NCBI RefSeq assembly: GCF_001855385.1 | Contig: NZ_MKIE01000007.1 | Location: 57,452-121,451 of the forward strand | DNA from: Andreesenia angusta | GTDB lineage: Bacteria > Bacillota > Clostridia > Tissierellales > Gottschalkiaceae | Direction: 5' to 3' | DNA: 64,000 nt | Part shown: piece by piece, positions 47,073 to 55,665 of the stretch | How positions within the stretch are numbered: position 1 is the stretch's first letter | How the letters are laid out: every line of letters begins with the position of its first letter | Notes under the pieces: generated by a model | The model's database searches: none | What the model was told of the DNA's origin: nothing | What the model saw: only the letters and a program-made list of their open reading frames with translations | Made by a program: the position numbers and the translations under genes

Positions 47073-47723
47073 CTATTCCTCTATATCCTCTTCTAGCTCT
47101 ATATCCTGAAACTCTGAAGAATTTCTGTACTCCTCGTTTATCTCCACAAGCTCATTTATAGTCTCCCAGACCTTGTCTCTGTTTGTGTGCTTGCTGGCTG
47201 AGTAAGGTATTATAAACTCCTTGTTCTCAACGCCAAGCTTGTTGGCTATTATATTTATATGCTTAAGCCAGTTTCCCCTTGATATCTTGTCTGCCTTCGT
47301 GGCTATTATGATTCCGTTGAAGCCACAGCTCTTTATCCAGTCGTACATCATCTTGTCGTGTTCTCCAGGCTCGTGTCTTATGTCCACAAGCAGTATGACC
47401 TCTACAAGACTCTTTCTAACTTTAAAGTAGGCCTCTATCATCTTGGCCCATTTCTCTCTAGATGTCTTGGAAACCCTTGCATATCCATATCCCGGAAGGT
47501 CGACTATCCTTATCTCTTTGTTTATCTCATAGAAATTGATGGTCTGTGTCTTCCCCGGCTGTCCACTTGTCCTGGCCAAACTCTTTCTGTTTATGAGAGA
47601 GTTTATAAGAGATGACTTGCCTACATTTGATCTGCCTGCAAAGGCCACCTCGAATTTCCCCTCTTCTGGATACTGATCTGGCCTTCCAGCCGTTATGAGC
47701 AGCTCCGCACTTTTAATTTTCAT
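47073..47723 (-). CDS. ysxC: Ribosome biogenesis GTPase YsxC/EngB
   Basis: 216 residues. P-loop 'FAGRSNVGKSSLINSLI', G2 T in 'PGKTQTINFY', D-L-P-G-Y-G-Y, and T-K-A-D-K at G4. Needed for 50S subunit assembly. The C-terminal tail is acidic (D-I-E-L-E-E-D-I-E-E). Its start overlaps the lon stop by 11 bases, the lon-ysxC pairing known in Firmicutes. Confidence 0.96.
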   Translation of the reverse strand: MKIKSAELLITAGRPDQYPEEGKFEVAFAGRSNVGKSSLINSLINRKSLARTSGQPGKTQTINFYEINKEIRIVDLPGYGYARVSKTSREKWAKMIEAYFKVRKSLVEVILLVDIRHEPGEHDKMMYDWIKSCGFNGIIIATKADKISRGNWLKHINIIANKLGVENKEFIIPYSASKHTNRDKVWETINELVEINEEYRNSSEFQDIELEEDIEE

Positions 47724-50067
47724 AGCTATCTTCCTTATCTTCCACTATAAGCACATGAGGCAGTACCTCACTTATATTTTTCACAAATACGAACTCTATC
47801 TCTTTTTTCACTTTTTCAGAGACTTCTTCCATGTCCCTCTTGTTGTCCCAAGGGAGTATTATCTTCTTCACGCCTGCCCTGTATGCAGCCAGCACCTTCT
47901 CTTTTATGCCTCCTACCGGAAGCACCATGCCCCTGAGAGTTATCTCTCCTGTCATAGCCACTTGCCTGTCCACTTTAGTGTCTGTAAGCGCCGATATGAC
48001 AGCCGTGGCCATAGTTATGCCAGCCGAAGGTCCATCTTTAGGAATAGCCCCTTCCGGAACGTGGATGTGCACGTCTTTTTCCTTGTAGAAATTAGGGTCT
48101 ACCTTGAGTTCGTCCGCTCTAGACCTTATATAGCTTATACCGGTCATCGCAGACTCCTTCATCACATCGCCAAGCTTTCCTGTAAGTTGCACTTTGCCTG
48201 TACCGTGCATTATATTGACCTCTATAGAGAGAGTGTCCCCTCCTACAGCTGTCCAAGCAAGTCCTCTCACAAGCCCCACTTGGTTCTGCTCCTCTACAGA
48301 GTCGAATCTGTACTTGGCATTTCCCAGATAGTTTTTAAGGTTTCCAGAGTTGATTCTTACAGTCTTTACTCTGTCTTCGACTATCTTCTTTCCAGCTTTT
48401 CTGCATATATTGGCTATCTCTCTCTCGAGATTTCTGACTCCTGCCTCTCTTGTATAGCTCTTGACTATTTCACGAAGCGTGTTCTCCGAAATCTGAAGCT
48501 TAGACTTGCCAAGTCCATGCTCTTTCATCTGCTTAGGCAGTAGGTACTTCTTGGCTATGCTGAGTTTTTCGTCCTCTGTATATCCGGCTATCCTTATTAT
48601 CTCCATCCTGTCTAAAAGCGGACCAGGTATAGTGTTCAAGGAGTTGGCTGTAGTTATAAACATCACCTTTGAAAGGTCGAACGGAAGCTCCAAGTAGTGG
48701 TCTGTGAAAGTGGAGTTCTGCTCAGGGTCCAGCACTTCAAGAAGCGCCGATGCAGGATCTCCTCTGAAGTCTCCGCTCAGCTTGTCTATCTCGTCCAATA
48801 GGAATACAGGGTTTTTCTGCCCTACTTTCTTCATAGACGATATTATCCTTCCAGGTATAGACCCTACGTAAGTCCTTCTATGACCTCTTATCTCAGCTTC
48901 GTCTCTGACTCCACCTAAGGACATTCTGACGAATTCCCTATTTATGGCTCTGGCTACAGACTTGGCTATAGAAGTCTTTCCAACACCAGGAGGTCCTACA
49001 AGGCAGAGGATAGGCCCTTTAAGCGAGTCCGTAAGCTTTCTCACCGCTAGATACTCCAGTATTCTCTCTTTTACATCCTTTAGTCCATAGTGATCTTCAT
49101 CCAGTATCACCCTGGATTTCTTTATATCTATAGAATCTTCGGTTTCCTTGTCCCAAGGCAGGTCAAGTATCCACTCCACATAGTTTCTGACTACGCCAGA
49201 TTCAGCTGAAGAAGAGCTCATTCTCGCAAGCTTGTCCAGCTCCTTGTTCAGCTTTTCAACCACTTCTTCAGGCAGCTCCATCTCGTCCATCTTGGCTCTG
49301 TAACCTCTGATCTCGTCAGTCTCTTCCATCTCGCCTTCGCCAAGCTCTTTCTGTATGGCCTTTACCTGCTCTCTAAGGTAGTACTCTTTCTGAACCTTGT
49401 TTATCTGTTTCTTCACTCTTCTGCTTATTCGCTCTTCTATCTTTATGATTTCAAGCTCTTTTTCAAGTATGTCCTGTATCAGTTCAAGCCTGTCTTTAGG
49501 CTCTATCTTGTCGATTATAAGCTGCTTTTCATCTATCGCCACCGGCAGATACGAAGCTATCGTGTCTGCAAACCTGCCAGGCTCTTTTATGTCTGAGAGA
49601 TTGAGTAGCACTTCTGGAGATATCTTGCTTCCAGAGTGGATATACTCCTCAAAAGAGTCCATTATCATCCTCATAAGAGCTTCCATCTCGAAAGTCTTCT
49701 TCACTTTCTCGCTTTCGGCATGGTCCTTTATTTCAACCTGGAGATAGTCTTTTTCATCTTCTATGAAGTTCACTATCTCTCCTCTGTTTATTCCCTCCAC
49801 AAGCACCCTCACTACGTCTCCTGGAAGCTTGAGCATCTGCTTTATCTTGCATATCGTTCCTATATGATAGAAATCATCTTGACCCGGGTTTTCCGTTTCA
49901 GCTGATTTCTGAGAGCTCAAGAATATTATAGAGTCCTCTGCCATCGCGGCTTCTAGCGCCTCTATCGACTTGTCCCTTCCCACGTCAAAGTGAAGCACCA
50001 TGTGCGGGAATACAGACAGCCCCCTGAGCGGAATATATGGCAGGACTTTCAAATCTCTGTTGTCCAT
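47713..50067 (-). CDS. lon: ATP-dependent protease Lon
   Basis: 784 residues: N-terminal LON substrate domain, coiled middle, AAA+ module with '[17 protein letters not shown]' and L-L-D-E-I-D-K, and the serine-lysine protease domain with '[18 protein letters not shown]' where the catalytic Ser lies in G-P-S-A-G. Degrades misfolded and regulatory proteins. Transcribed from the extended -10 promoter at 50139 with ysxC behind it; I see no CtsR or HrcA site. Confidence 0.97.
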   Translation of the reverse strand: MDNRDLKVLPYIPLRGLSVFPHMVLHFDVGRDKSIEALEAAMAEDSIIFLSSQKSAETENPGQDDFYHIGTICKIKQMLKLPGDVVRVLVEGINRGEIVNFIEDEKDYLQVEIKDHAESEKVKKTFEMEALMRMIMDSFEEYIHSGSKISPEVLLNLSDIKEPGRFADTIASYLPVAIDEKQLIIDKIEPKDRLELIQDILEKELEIIKIEERISRRVKKQINKVQKEYYLREQVKAIQKELGEGEMEETDEIRGYRAKMDEMELPEEVVEKLNKELDKLARMSSSSAESGVVRNYVEWILDLPWDKETEDSIDIKKSRVILDEDHYGLKDVKERILEYLAVRKLTDSLKGPILCLVGPPGVGKTSIAKSVARAINREFVRMSLGGVRDEAEIRGHRRTYVGSIPGRIISSMKKVGQKNPVFLLDEIDKLSGDFRGDPASALLEVLDPEQNSTFTDHYLELPFDLSKVMFITTANSLNTIPGPLLDRMEIIRIAGYTEDEKLSIAKKYLLPKQMKEHGLGKSKLQISENTLREIVKSYTREAGVRNLEREIANICRKAGKKIVEDRVKTVRINSGNLKNYLGNAKYRFDSVEEQNQVGLVRGLAWTAVGGDTLSIEVNIMHGTGKVQLTGKLGDVMKESAMTGISYIRSRADELKVDPNFYKEKDVHIHVPEGAIPKDGPSAGITMATAVISALTDTKVDRQVAMTGEITLRGMVLPVGGIKEKVLAAYRAGVKKIILPWDNKRDMEEVSEKVKKEIEFVFVKNISEVLPHVLIVEDKEDSYEN

Positions 50068-50138
50068 GTTTTCTCCTCCTTATGCAACTTTTTATGCTAC
50101 CTATACTATATTCTGTATTTATCTGTAGAGTTGAATTC

Positions 50139-50147
50139 ATTATACCA
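50139..50147 (-). promoter_or_regulatory. Extended -10 promoter of lon-ysxC
   Basis: Minus strand TGGTATAAT (50139-50147), the TGnTATAAT extended form; no good -35 box at the usual distance. It lies 72 bases before the lon start and just beyond the clpX terminator. Confidence 0.55.
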
Positions 50148-50173
50148 TTAGAGTTTGCAAAAAACAGCTAGTG

Positions 50174-50207
50174 AAAAAACAAAAAGTCTACAGAATGTAG
50201 ACTTTTT
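50174..50207 (-). terminator. Terminator after clpX
   Basis: Eleven-bp stem AAAAAGTCTAC with complement (50181-50191 and 50197-50207), loop of 5, then a long T-rich run on the minus strand. It overlaps the clpX stop and isolates tig-clpP-clpX from lon. Confidence 0.9.
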
Positions 50208-51456
50208 AAGAAGCTGAGTTTTCATCACCCTTATCTTTTAAGATGAGTTTAGGCTCACTTCCGTTTATAACTGTATCTTTTGTTATGATACACTTCTCTA
50301 TATCTTCTCTAGAAGGTATTTCATACATTATGTCTAGCATAACCTCTTCTATTATCCCTCTAAGGCCTCTGGCCCCTGTATTTCTCTCTATCGCCTTCTC
50401 GGCTATAGCCTCTAGCGCTTCGTCTTCTATCTCCAGCTCTACTCCGTCTATAGCGAACAGCTCCATATACTGCTTCACAAGAGCGTTCTTAGGCTTTGTG
50501 AGTATATCTATAAGCGAATCCTTGTCAAGCTGGCTTAGAGTGACCATAACCGGAAGTCTTCCGATAAACTCCGGTATTAGCCCGAACTTGAGAAGGTCTT
50601 CTGGCCTAAGCTGCTCGAGAAGCTTTCCCTTGTCCATGCTGGTCTTGCTCTCTATGCTGGCTCCAAATCCCATGGATTTCTTGCCTATTCTGTTCTGGAT
50701 TATGCTCTCCACTCCGTCGAAAGCTCCTCCAACTATAAACAGCACGTTGCTTGTATCTATCTGTATAAACTCCTGATGTGGATGCTTTCTTCCACCTTGA
50801 GGTGGAACACTTGCAACTGTCCCCTCAAGTATCTTGAGTAGCGCCTGCTGCACTCCCTCTCCTGAGACGTCTCTAGTTATAGACGGATTCTCAGACTTTC
50901 TGGCTATCTTGTCTATCTCGTCTATATAGATTATACCTTTTTCAGCTCTGTCTATATCGTAGTCAGCCGCCTGTATAAGCTTTAGGAGTATGTTCTCTAC
51001 GTCCTCTCCAACGTATCCAGCCTCTGTAAGTGAAGTTGCGTCCGCTATGGCGAACGGAACGTTCAGTATCTTGGCAAGTGTCTGCGCAAGCAATGTCTTT
51101 CCAGACCCCGTTGGTCCTGCCATCATTATATTGCTCTTTTGAAGCTCTACATCACTGTCTATAGACTTCTTGTTTATCCTCTTGTAATGGTTGTAGACAG
51201 CTACGGCAAGTGCTCTCTTAGCCTTGTCCTGCTGCACCACATACTCATCTAATATAGATTTTATCTCTGAAGGCTTAGGAAGCTCTGTCATATCCATTTC
51301 TACAAACGTATCCAGCTCATCTTCCACTATCTCCTGACAAAGCTCTATACACTCGTCACAGATATAGACATTAGGTCCCGCCACAAGTCTCTTTACCTGG
51401 TCTTGATTCTTCCCACAAAATGAGCATTTCAGCTTTTTTTCATCTGTCTTTGGCAT
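50206..51456 (-). CDS. clpX: ATP-dependent Clp protease unfoldase ClpX
   Basis: 416 residues. Zinc-binding domain C11-x2-C14 ... C33-x2-C36, then the AAA+ module with Walker A '[12 protein letters not shown]', Walker B D-E-I-D-K, an R-E-D-x pore-type region and the ClpP-binding I-G-R loop-like '[10 protein letters not shown]'. Unfolds substrates and feeds them to ClpP. Third gene of the tig-clpP-clpX operon, 20 bases after clpP. Confidence 0.97.
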   Translation of the reverse strand: MPKTDEKKLKCSFCGKNQDQVKRLVAGPNVYICDECIELCQEIVEDELDTFVEMDMTELPKPSEIKSILDEYVVQQDKAKRALAVAVYNHYKRINKKSIDSDVELQKSNIMMAGPTGSGKTLLAQTLAKILNVPFAIADATSLTEAGYVGEDVENILLKLIQAADYDIDRAEKGIIYIDEIDKIARKSENPSITRDVSGEGVQQALLKILEGTVASVPPQGGRKHPHQEFIQIDTSNVLFIVGGAFDGVESIIQNRIGKKSMGFGASIESKTSMDKGKLLEQLRPEDLLKFGLIPEFIGRLPVMVTLSQLDKDSLIDILTKPKNALVKQYMELFAIDGVELEIEDEALEAIAEKAIERNTGARGLRGIIEEVMLDIMYEIPSREDIEKCIITKDTVINGSEPKLILKDKGDENSAS

Positions 51457-51476
51457 TACTACACCCCATTTAAGTG

Positions 51477-52061
51477 TTATTTTCTCGAAGCGATAACCTC
51501 GTCTATCAACCCATAAGCCTTGGCTCTGTCTGCCGTCATAAAATTATCTCTATCTGTGTCTCTTTCTATAACTTCTAGAGGTTGACCTGTTCTCTCGCTG
51601 AGAATTTCATTCAGTTTTGATCTCATCTCTATGATTCTCTCGGCGTGAATTCTGATATCCTCTGCCTGACCTCTTGTTCCCCCAAGCGGCTGATGTATCA
51701 TGACTTCTGCATTGGGAAGGGCATACCTCTTACCCTTCGCCCCGGCTGCCAGCAGGAAAGCTCCCATGCTCGCTGCCATCCCAACACATATAGTAGATAC
51801 GTCAGGCTTTATATACTGCATGGTGTCGTATATTGCAAATCCAGAAGTTATAGATCCACCTGGACTGTTTATATATATCTGTATATCCTTGTCAGGGTCT
51901 TCAGACTCCAAGAACAGCAGTTGCGCAACCACTAGGCTAGCCGTTACGTCGTTTATCTCATCGCTTATAAAGATTATTCTCTCTTTCAGAAGTCTAGAGT
52001 ATATATCGTAAGACCTTTCCCCTCTATTTGTCTGTTCAACAACCATTGGTACTAAAGCCAT
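51477..52061 (-). CDS. clpP: ATP-dependent Clp protease proteolytic subunit
   Basis: 194 residues. Catalytic triad S98 (G-M-A-A-S-M-G), H123 (M-I-H-Q-P) and D172 are all present, at the standard ClpP spacing. Forms the 14-subunit chamber used with ClpX. Middle gene of tig-clpP-clpX with spacings of 26 and 20 bases. Confidence 0.97.
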   Translation of the reverse strand: MALVPMVVEQTNRGERSYDIYSRLLKERIIFISDEINDVTASLVVAQLLFLESEDPDKDIQIYINSPGGSITSGFAIYDTMQYIKPDVSTICVGMAASMGAFLLAAGAKGKRYALPNAEVMIHQPLGGTRGQAEDIRIHAERIIEMRSKLNEILSERTGQPLEVIERDTDRDNFMTADRAKAYGLIDEVIASRK

Positions 52062-52087
52062 TCCAATCGCCTCCCGTATTTAAACTC

Positions 52088-53371
52088 TTAAACTAATTTG
52101 GCGTTCTCAACTAAGAAGTCTATAGTCTTTCTCTTCACTACTCCGCCTTTTATATAGTCTATGTCATTCTCGTCTAGTGTAGACTTCAGCTTGTCTAGTT
52201 CCTGTCCGTACTGCTTAGCAAGCTTCTCTAGTTCCTCTGAAAGCTCCTCTTCGCTTACCTCGAAAGTCTCGCTCTTGCCTATGGCGTCAAGTATAAGATC
52301 TCCCTTTACGAATCTCTCAGCGTTTTCTCTAAACTGAGCTCTGAAGTCTTCCATGCTAGTGTTAGTAAGCTCTAGGTATTTTCCTAGGTCAAGACCTTGG
52401 TATCTAAGTCTGTAAGAGAAGTCGTTTATGCTGCTGTCTATCTGGTTCTCTATCATAGCCTCTGGTATATCTACCTTGCTGTTCTCAGATATCTTGTCTA
52501 TTATCTTGTCTTCTATTTCCATCTTAGCTTCTTCCGACTTCTGCTCTTCTAGCTTCTTCTTTATGTCAGCTTTAAGCTCTTCTAGAGTGTCGAATTCACT
52601 TACGTCTTTAGCAAGCTCGTCGTCTAGTGCTGGAACTTCTTTTTCCTTTACTTCGTGCACTTTTACGTTGAATACAGCTGCTTTTCCTGCAAGCTCTGCT
52701 GAGTGGTACTCTTCAGGGAAAGTAACTTCTACCTTGACTTCTTCTCCTGCGCTTTTCCCTACAAGTTGCTCTTCAAATCCTGGTATAAAGCTTCCTGATC
52801 CTATCTCCAGAGTTTGGTTTTCAGCTGTTCCGCCTTCAAACTGCTCTTCTCCAAGGAATCCAGCGTAGTCTAGAGTTATAACGTCGCCTTCTTTGACTTC
52901 TCTCTCAACTGCTACAAGTCTAGAGTTCACGTCCTGTATTCTCTTAAGCTCGTTCTCTATAGCTTCGTCCTCTATGCTGTACTCTACCTTTTCTACTTCT
53001 ATTCCCTTGTACTCGCCAAGCTCTACTTCAGGCTTTACAGTTACTTCAACTAAAAAGACCACTGGCTTTCCTTTCTCTATATCTTCAACGTCTAGAGACG
53101 GTCTATCTACTGGATCTAGGTTGTGCTCTTTTACAGCTTCTCCGTATACTTCTGGGAAAACTGAGTTTATAGCGTCTTCATAGAAAACTCCTACTCCGTA
53201 GTTTAGCTCTATTATCTTTCTAGGAGCTTTTCCCTTTCTGAATCCTGGTATATTGAATCTCTTCTTGTTTTTGTTGTATGCTTCGTTAACCGCTTTCTCA
53301 AATACATCTGGAGCCACTTCTATCTTAAGTGTTACCTGATTGTTTTCCTTTTTTTCAACTACTGAACTCAT
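52088..53371 (-). CDS. tig: Trigger factor chaperone
   Basis: 427 residues. An N-terminal ribosome-binding domain with 'FNIPGFRKGKAPRKIIE' signature loop, a central FKBP-like prolyl isomerase ('GDVITLDYAGF', 'GSGSFIPGFEEQLVGKSAGE') and a C-terminal helical substrate arm. Binds nascent chains at the ribosome exit. First gene of the tig-clpP-clpX operon. Confidence 0.97.
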   Translation of the reverse strand: MSSVVEKKENNQVTLKIEVAPDVFEKAVNEAYNKNKKRFNIPGFRKGKAPRKIIELNYGVGVFYEDAINSVFPEVYGEAVKEHNLDPVDRPSLDVEDIEKGKPVVFLVEVTVKPEVELGEYKGIEVEKVEYSIEDEAIENELKRIQDVNSRLVAVEREVKEGDVITLDYAGFLGEEQFEGGTAENQTLEIGSGSFIPGFEEQLVGKSAGEEVKVEVTFPEEYHSAELAGKAAVFNVKVHEVKEKEVPALDDELAKDVSEFDTLEELKADIKKKLEEQKSEEAKMEIEDKIIDKISENSKVDIPEAMIENQIDSSINDFSYRLRYQGLDLGKYLELTNTSMEDFRAQFRENAERFVKGDLILDAIGKSETFEVSEEELSEELEKLAKQYGQELDKLKSTLDENDIDYIKGGVVKRKTIDFLVENAKLV

Positions 53372-53447
53372 TGTTATACCTCCCTATTTTATAAACAAGC
53401 CTTGTCTAAGACTGCTAGTCATTTTCTACTGTTAATTCAACTAATAC

Positions 53448-53476
53448 ATTATATCATAGTTTTTCCCACTGTCCAA
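53448..53476 (-). promoter_or_regulatory. Promoter of the tig-clpP-clpX operon
   Basis: TTGGAC (53471-53476), 17 bases, TATAAT (53448-53453) on the minus strand; the start falls about 70 bases before the tig ATG. Confidence 0.75.
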
Positions 53477-53519
53477 CAACGTCTTGCGCTCTTGTTTTGG
53501 GCATTTGTGACTTTTCTAT

Positions 53520-53560
53520 AAAAAAAATGCCAATGGATTTTTTAGAAACCACTGGCATTT
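53520..53560 (-). terminator. Terminator after tRNA-Leu copy 1
   Basis: Twelve-bp stem with one mismatch (53525-53536 with 53549-53560), then a T run on the minus strand, eight bases beyond the tRNA 3' end. Confidence 0.75.
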
Positions 53561-53567
53561 CTTATCT

Positions 53568-53652
53568 TGGTGCGGAAGAGAGGACTTGAACCCCCACGTC
53601 GTTTGACACTAGATCCTAAGTCTAGCGCGTCTGCCAATTCCGCCACTTCCGC
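53568..53652 (-). tRNA. tRNA-Leu(UAG), copy 1
   Basis: 85 bases with CCA encoded. Seven-bp acceptor stem GCGGAAG/CTTCCGC, A discriminator, anticodon stem with loop CT-TAG-GA, long variable arm as in type-II leucine tRNAs, and TTCAAGT T-arm. Identical to copies 2 and 3. It has its own promoter (53685-53712) and terminator. Confidence 0.97.
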
Positions 53653-53663
53653 TGGCACGTATA

Positions 53664-53679
53664 TTGTTCTTTCGAACAA
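53664..53679 (-). promoter_or_regulatory. 5' leader hairpin of tRNA-Leu copy 1
   Basis: Perfect TTGTTC-GAAA-GAACAA (minus strand) with a GNRA-type loop, at the predicted transcript 5' end and 11 bases before the mature tRNA. In copy 2 the right arm changes to GAGCGA, yet still pairs through wobbles. Confidence 0.5.
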
Positions 53680-53684
53680 TTACT

Positions 53685-53712
53685 ATTTTACCACATCTGA
53701 ATATAAAGTCAA
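53685..53712 (-). promoter_or_regulatory. Promoter of tRNA-Leu copy 1
   Basis: TTGACT (53707-53712), 16 bases, TAAAAT (53685-53690) on the minus strand. Confidence 0.75.
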
Positions 53713-53776
53713 TACTTTTTGAAAGTTTTTTTAAAAAACTTTTTAGGTACTTTTAGGGCACGCTCTAAAAAACAAA

Positions 53777-53805
53777 AGAGCTTCAAACCTTAAGTTTGAA
53801 GCTCT
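53777..53805 (-). terminator. Terminator after tRNA-Leu copy 2
   Basis: Twelve-bp stem AGAGCTTCAAAC with complement (53777-53788 and 53794-53805), loop of 5, then TTTTGTTTTTT on the minus strand. Confidence 0.85.
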
Positions 53806-53809
53806 AGTC

Positions 53810-53894
53810 TGGTGCGGAAGAGAGGACTTGAACCCCCACGTCGTTTGACACTAGATCCTAAGTCTAGCGCGTCTGCCAATTCCGCCACTTCCGC
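53810..53894 (-). tRNA. tRNA-Leu(UAG), copy 2
   Basis: 85 bases, identical to copy 1, 242 bases away in the same orientation, with a matching promoter (TTGACT/TAAAAT) and 5' leader. The unit of promoter, leader and tRNA is duplicated; the terminators differ. Confidence 0.97.
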
Positions 53895-53924
53895 TGGCGT
53901 GTTTCGCTCTTTCGAACAATTATT

Positions 53925-53952
53925 ATTTTACCACATCTAGATTTAAAGTCAA
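53925..53952 (-). promoter_or_regulatory. Promoter of tRNA-Leu copy 2
   Basis: TTGACT (53947-53952), 16 bases, TAAAAT (53925-53930) on the minus strand, nearly identical to the promoter of copy 1. Confidence 0.75.
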
Positions 53953-54051
53953 TAGCTTTTCATAAACTTTTTAAAAGTTTTTTGATGAACTCTATCCGCT
54001 CCTCTGATATACTCTATCTGTATAAGACTAATTAGAAAGGAGTGCTTAAAT

Positions 54052-54684
54052 TTGAAACAGAGATTTGCGTTTTTCGACGTAGACAAGACAATACTCGAAA
54101 GGGATTCGATGTACGACCTCTTGTTCTACACTTGGAAGAAACACCCCATATCTATAATCCCCTCTATGCTCAAGCTGCTGTCTGTAGTCATAGTCTATTT
54201 ATTCAAGGGAGCCAACGATATCAGGATTTTGAAAGAAGGAGTTTTCTTCTCTTTCAGATACTTGAGCGAAGAAGAGCTCAGGTATTTTGCTCAAGAGCTG
54301 CTGCTGAAGAAAAAGAGCTTCAGGGCGGGAATTGCAGAAATAAAGCTAAAGCACGAGCAAGGTTGTATTGTAGCTCTTGTTTCAGCCTCACCAGAGAGAT
54401 ACCTTAAATACTTTCCAGAGGTATTGCCTGTAGACAAGATAATCGGTACCACAGTCGACGAAAACGGCGTTATCGACGGCGAGAACTGCAAGCACGACGA
54501 AAAAGTGCGTAGAATAAAGGCCTGGCTTATTGCGAACGAATGGGAGATCGACTACGAGGAAAGCTTCGGGTATTCCGACTCGCTCAGCGCAGACGGCCCT
54601 ATGCTTGAACTTGTGCAGCACAGGTACCTTATAAACTCCAGCCTCCAGGTCGAAGGCTACAAGAACCTATACTGGGAACGCTAA
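54052..54684 (+). CDS. HAD-superfamily IB hydrolase
   Basis: 210 residues, TTG start at 54052 nine bases after AAGGAG. Motif I F-F-D-V-D-K-T-I, motif II V-S-A-S, a conserved K-x-x-R-x-K region 'HDEKVRRIKAWL', and motif III/IV 'GYSDSLSADGPML'. A membrane-like stretch at about 38-52 is seen in the cap. Related to the HAD gene at 16592. Phosphatase with unknown substrate; plus strand, ended by a terminator shared with the tRNA operon. Confidence 0.88.
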   Translation: MKQRFAFFDVDKTILERDSMYDLLFYTWKKHPISIIPSMLKLLSVVIVYLFKGANDIRILKEGVFFSFRYLSEEELRYFAQELLLKKKSFRAGIAEIKLKHEQGCIVALVSASPERYLKYFPEVLPVDKIIGTTVDENGVIDGENCKHDEKVRRIKAWLIANEWEIDYEESFGYSDSLSADGPMLELVQHRYLINSSLQVEGYKNLYWER

Positions 54685-54714
54685 AAAACTCTAGATCATC
54701 GATCTAGAGTTTTT
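54684..54714. terminator. Bidirectional terminator, HAD gene / tRNA operon
   Basis: Fourteen-bp stem AAAAACTCTAGATC with complement (54684-54697 and 54701-54714), ATC loop, with A/T runs on both sides, between the HAD stop and tRNA-Leu copy 3. Confidence 0.9.
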
Positions 54715-54718
54715 CTTA

Positions 54719-54803
54719 TGGTGCGGAAGAGAGGACTTGAACCCCCACGTCGTTTGACACTAGATCCTAAGTCTAGCGCGTCTGCCAATTCCGCCACTTC
54801 CGC
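54719..54803 (-). tRNA. tRNA-Leu(UAG), copy 3
   Basis: 85 bases, identical to copies 1 and 2. It is the last gene of the His-Lys-Leu tRNA unit, three bases after tRNA-Lys, and shares that operon's promoter instead of the duplicated promoter of the other copies. Confidence 0.97.
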
Positions 54804-54806
54804 AAG

Positions 54807-54882
54807 TGGTGATCCATCCGCGACTCGAACGCGGGACACCCTGATTAAAAGTCAGGTGCTCTACCGACTGAGCTAATGGATC
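54807..54882 (-). tRNA. tRNA-Lys(UUU)
   Basis: 76 bases with encoded CCA; acceptor GATCCAT/ATGGATC, anticodon loop CTTTTAA giving UUU, standard T-arm GTTCGAGTC. Transcribed with tRNA-His upstream and tRNA-Leu downstream. Confidence 0.97.
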
Positions 54883-54969
54883 TCGATATTTCATTTTGCT
54901 TACAGTATCAGAGTTTTCTATTTCAGTCTACCCTGCCATTACGGACTAAGTGATTCACTCGAAATCAGA

Positions 54970-55009
54970 GATTTCGGTTCTCTACTTATACCGACTGAGC
55001 TAATGGATC
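54970..55009 (-). pseudogene. tRNA-Lys 5' remnant
   Basis: The first 19-21 bases of tRNA-Lys, from GATCCATTAGCTCAGTCGG on, recur exactly at 54989-55009, then GTAGAG resumes after a 5-base insertion TATAA in the D-loop. The rest no longer folds as a tRNA: no matching acceptor 3' strand and no recognisable T-arm. A decayed partial duplicate inside the transcribed tRNA operon. Confidence 0.7.
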
Positions 55010-55025
55010 ATGATTATTCTTTTTA

Positions 55026-55103
55026 TGGGGTGGATGATGGGATTCGAACCCACGACCTCCAGAGCCACAATCTGGCGCGCTAACCAACTGTGCCACACCC
55101 ACC
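55026..55103 (-). tRNA. tRNA-His(GUG)
   Basis: 78 bases including the extra G at position -1 opposite C73 and an encoded CCA. Acceptor GTGGGTG/CATCCAC (one G-U), anticodon loop TTGTGGC giving GUG, standard TTCGAAT T-loop. First gene of the tRNA operon. Confidence 0.96.
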
Positions 55104-55146
55104 ACATTTTTGTATGGCGTATTTCTTAACCCGCCAACATTTATAG

Positions 55147-55175
55147 ATTATATCCTATATCCATATAATCGTCAA
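55147..55175 (-). promoter_or_regulatory. Promoter of the His-Lys-Leu tRNA operon
   Basis: TTGACG (55170-55175), exactly 17 bases, TATAAT (55147-55152) on the minus strand, overlapping the region just before the yfcE stop. Confidence 0.8.
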
Positions 55176-55183
55176 TAGCTTTT

Positions 55184-55660
55184 TTATAATTCTATTATCT
55201 TTTTTTCTAGCGCCCCATCTTTCAGCTCCAATATCCCCATAGACGGCTTCATTCCAAGCCTAGGCTCCGACGAGCTTCCCGGATTGAAAACATGGAGCTT
55301 CTCGTGCTCTATGGAAAGCGAAATATGGGTATGTCCAAAGACTACAATATCGGCTTCAAGCTCTTTTCCTCTGTAGAATATATTCGCAATATCTCTTTTG
55401 ACTCCATACTTATGTCCATGAGTTGCAAACAGCTTTACACCTTCCAGCTCGACAAAAATTTCCTCTGGGCTTGTATCATCCTTATAGTCACAGTTTCCCT
55501 TTACAATCAGAGTTTCAATGCCAGTCAGAGCTGATATGGCTTTGCCGTCTTCAGTGTTGTCTCCAAGGTGGATAACCATCTCGTAGCTTCTGTCTTTTTC
55601 CAAGTGCTCTATTACATTCCCTATACTTCCATGGGTGTCGCTCACCACAAGTATCTTCAT
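55184..55660 (-). CDS. yfcE: YfcE/MJ0936-type metallophosphoesterase
   Basis: 158 residues. Metal-ligand motifs V-S-D-T-H-G, L-G-D-N, K-G-N-C-D, T-H-G-H and G-H-T-H are all present. Small phosphodiesterase of unsettled substrate. It follows rdgB by six bases; the yfcE-rdgB pairing is common in Firmicutes. Confidence 0.93.
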   Translation of the reverse strand: MKILVVSDTHGSIGNVIEHLEKDRSYEMVIHLGDNTEDGKAISALTGIETLIVKGNCDYKDDTSPEEIFVELEGVKLFATHGHKYGVKRDIANIFYRGKELEADIVVFGHTHISLSIEHEKLHVFNPGSSSEPRLGMKPSMGILELKDGALEKKIIEL

Positions 55661-55665
55661 AGCTT

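Noticed and set aside
47695..48543. Plus-strand ORF of 282 codons antisense to lon
   Set aside because: Opposite the well-conserved lon frame and Cys/His/Leu-rich as expected from reversed codons; no ribosome site or family match. Many such antisense frames occur across the window because stop codons are rare in that frame.
50139..50207. CtsR or HrcA (CIRCE) operator ahead of lon or the clp operon
   Set aside because: I found no tandem GGTCAAA-like CtsR repeats or CIRCE inverted repeat in the lon or tig upstream regions.
53664..53679. LexA-like (SOS) box at the tRNA-Leu leader
   Set aside because: Gram-positive SOS boxes read GAAC-N4-GTTC; this dyad is GTTC-N4-GAAC, the reverse order.
53568..54803. 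CRISPR-like repeats
   Set aside because: The repeated 85-base blocks are tRNA-Leu genes with tRNA structure, three copies at irregular spacing.
54915..55009. A further functional tRNA in the tRNA operon
   Set aside because: The 5' part matches tRNA-Lys but no 3' acceptor strand, CCA or T-arm follows, so I call it a remnant.
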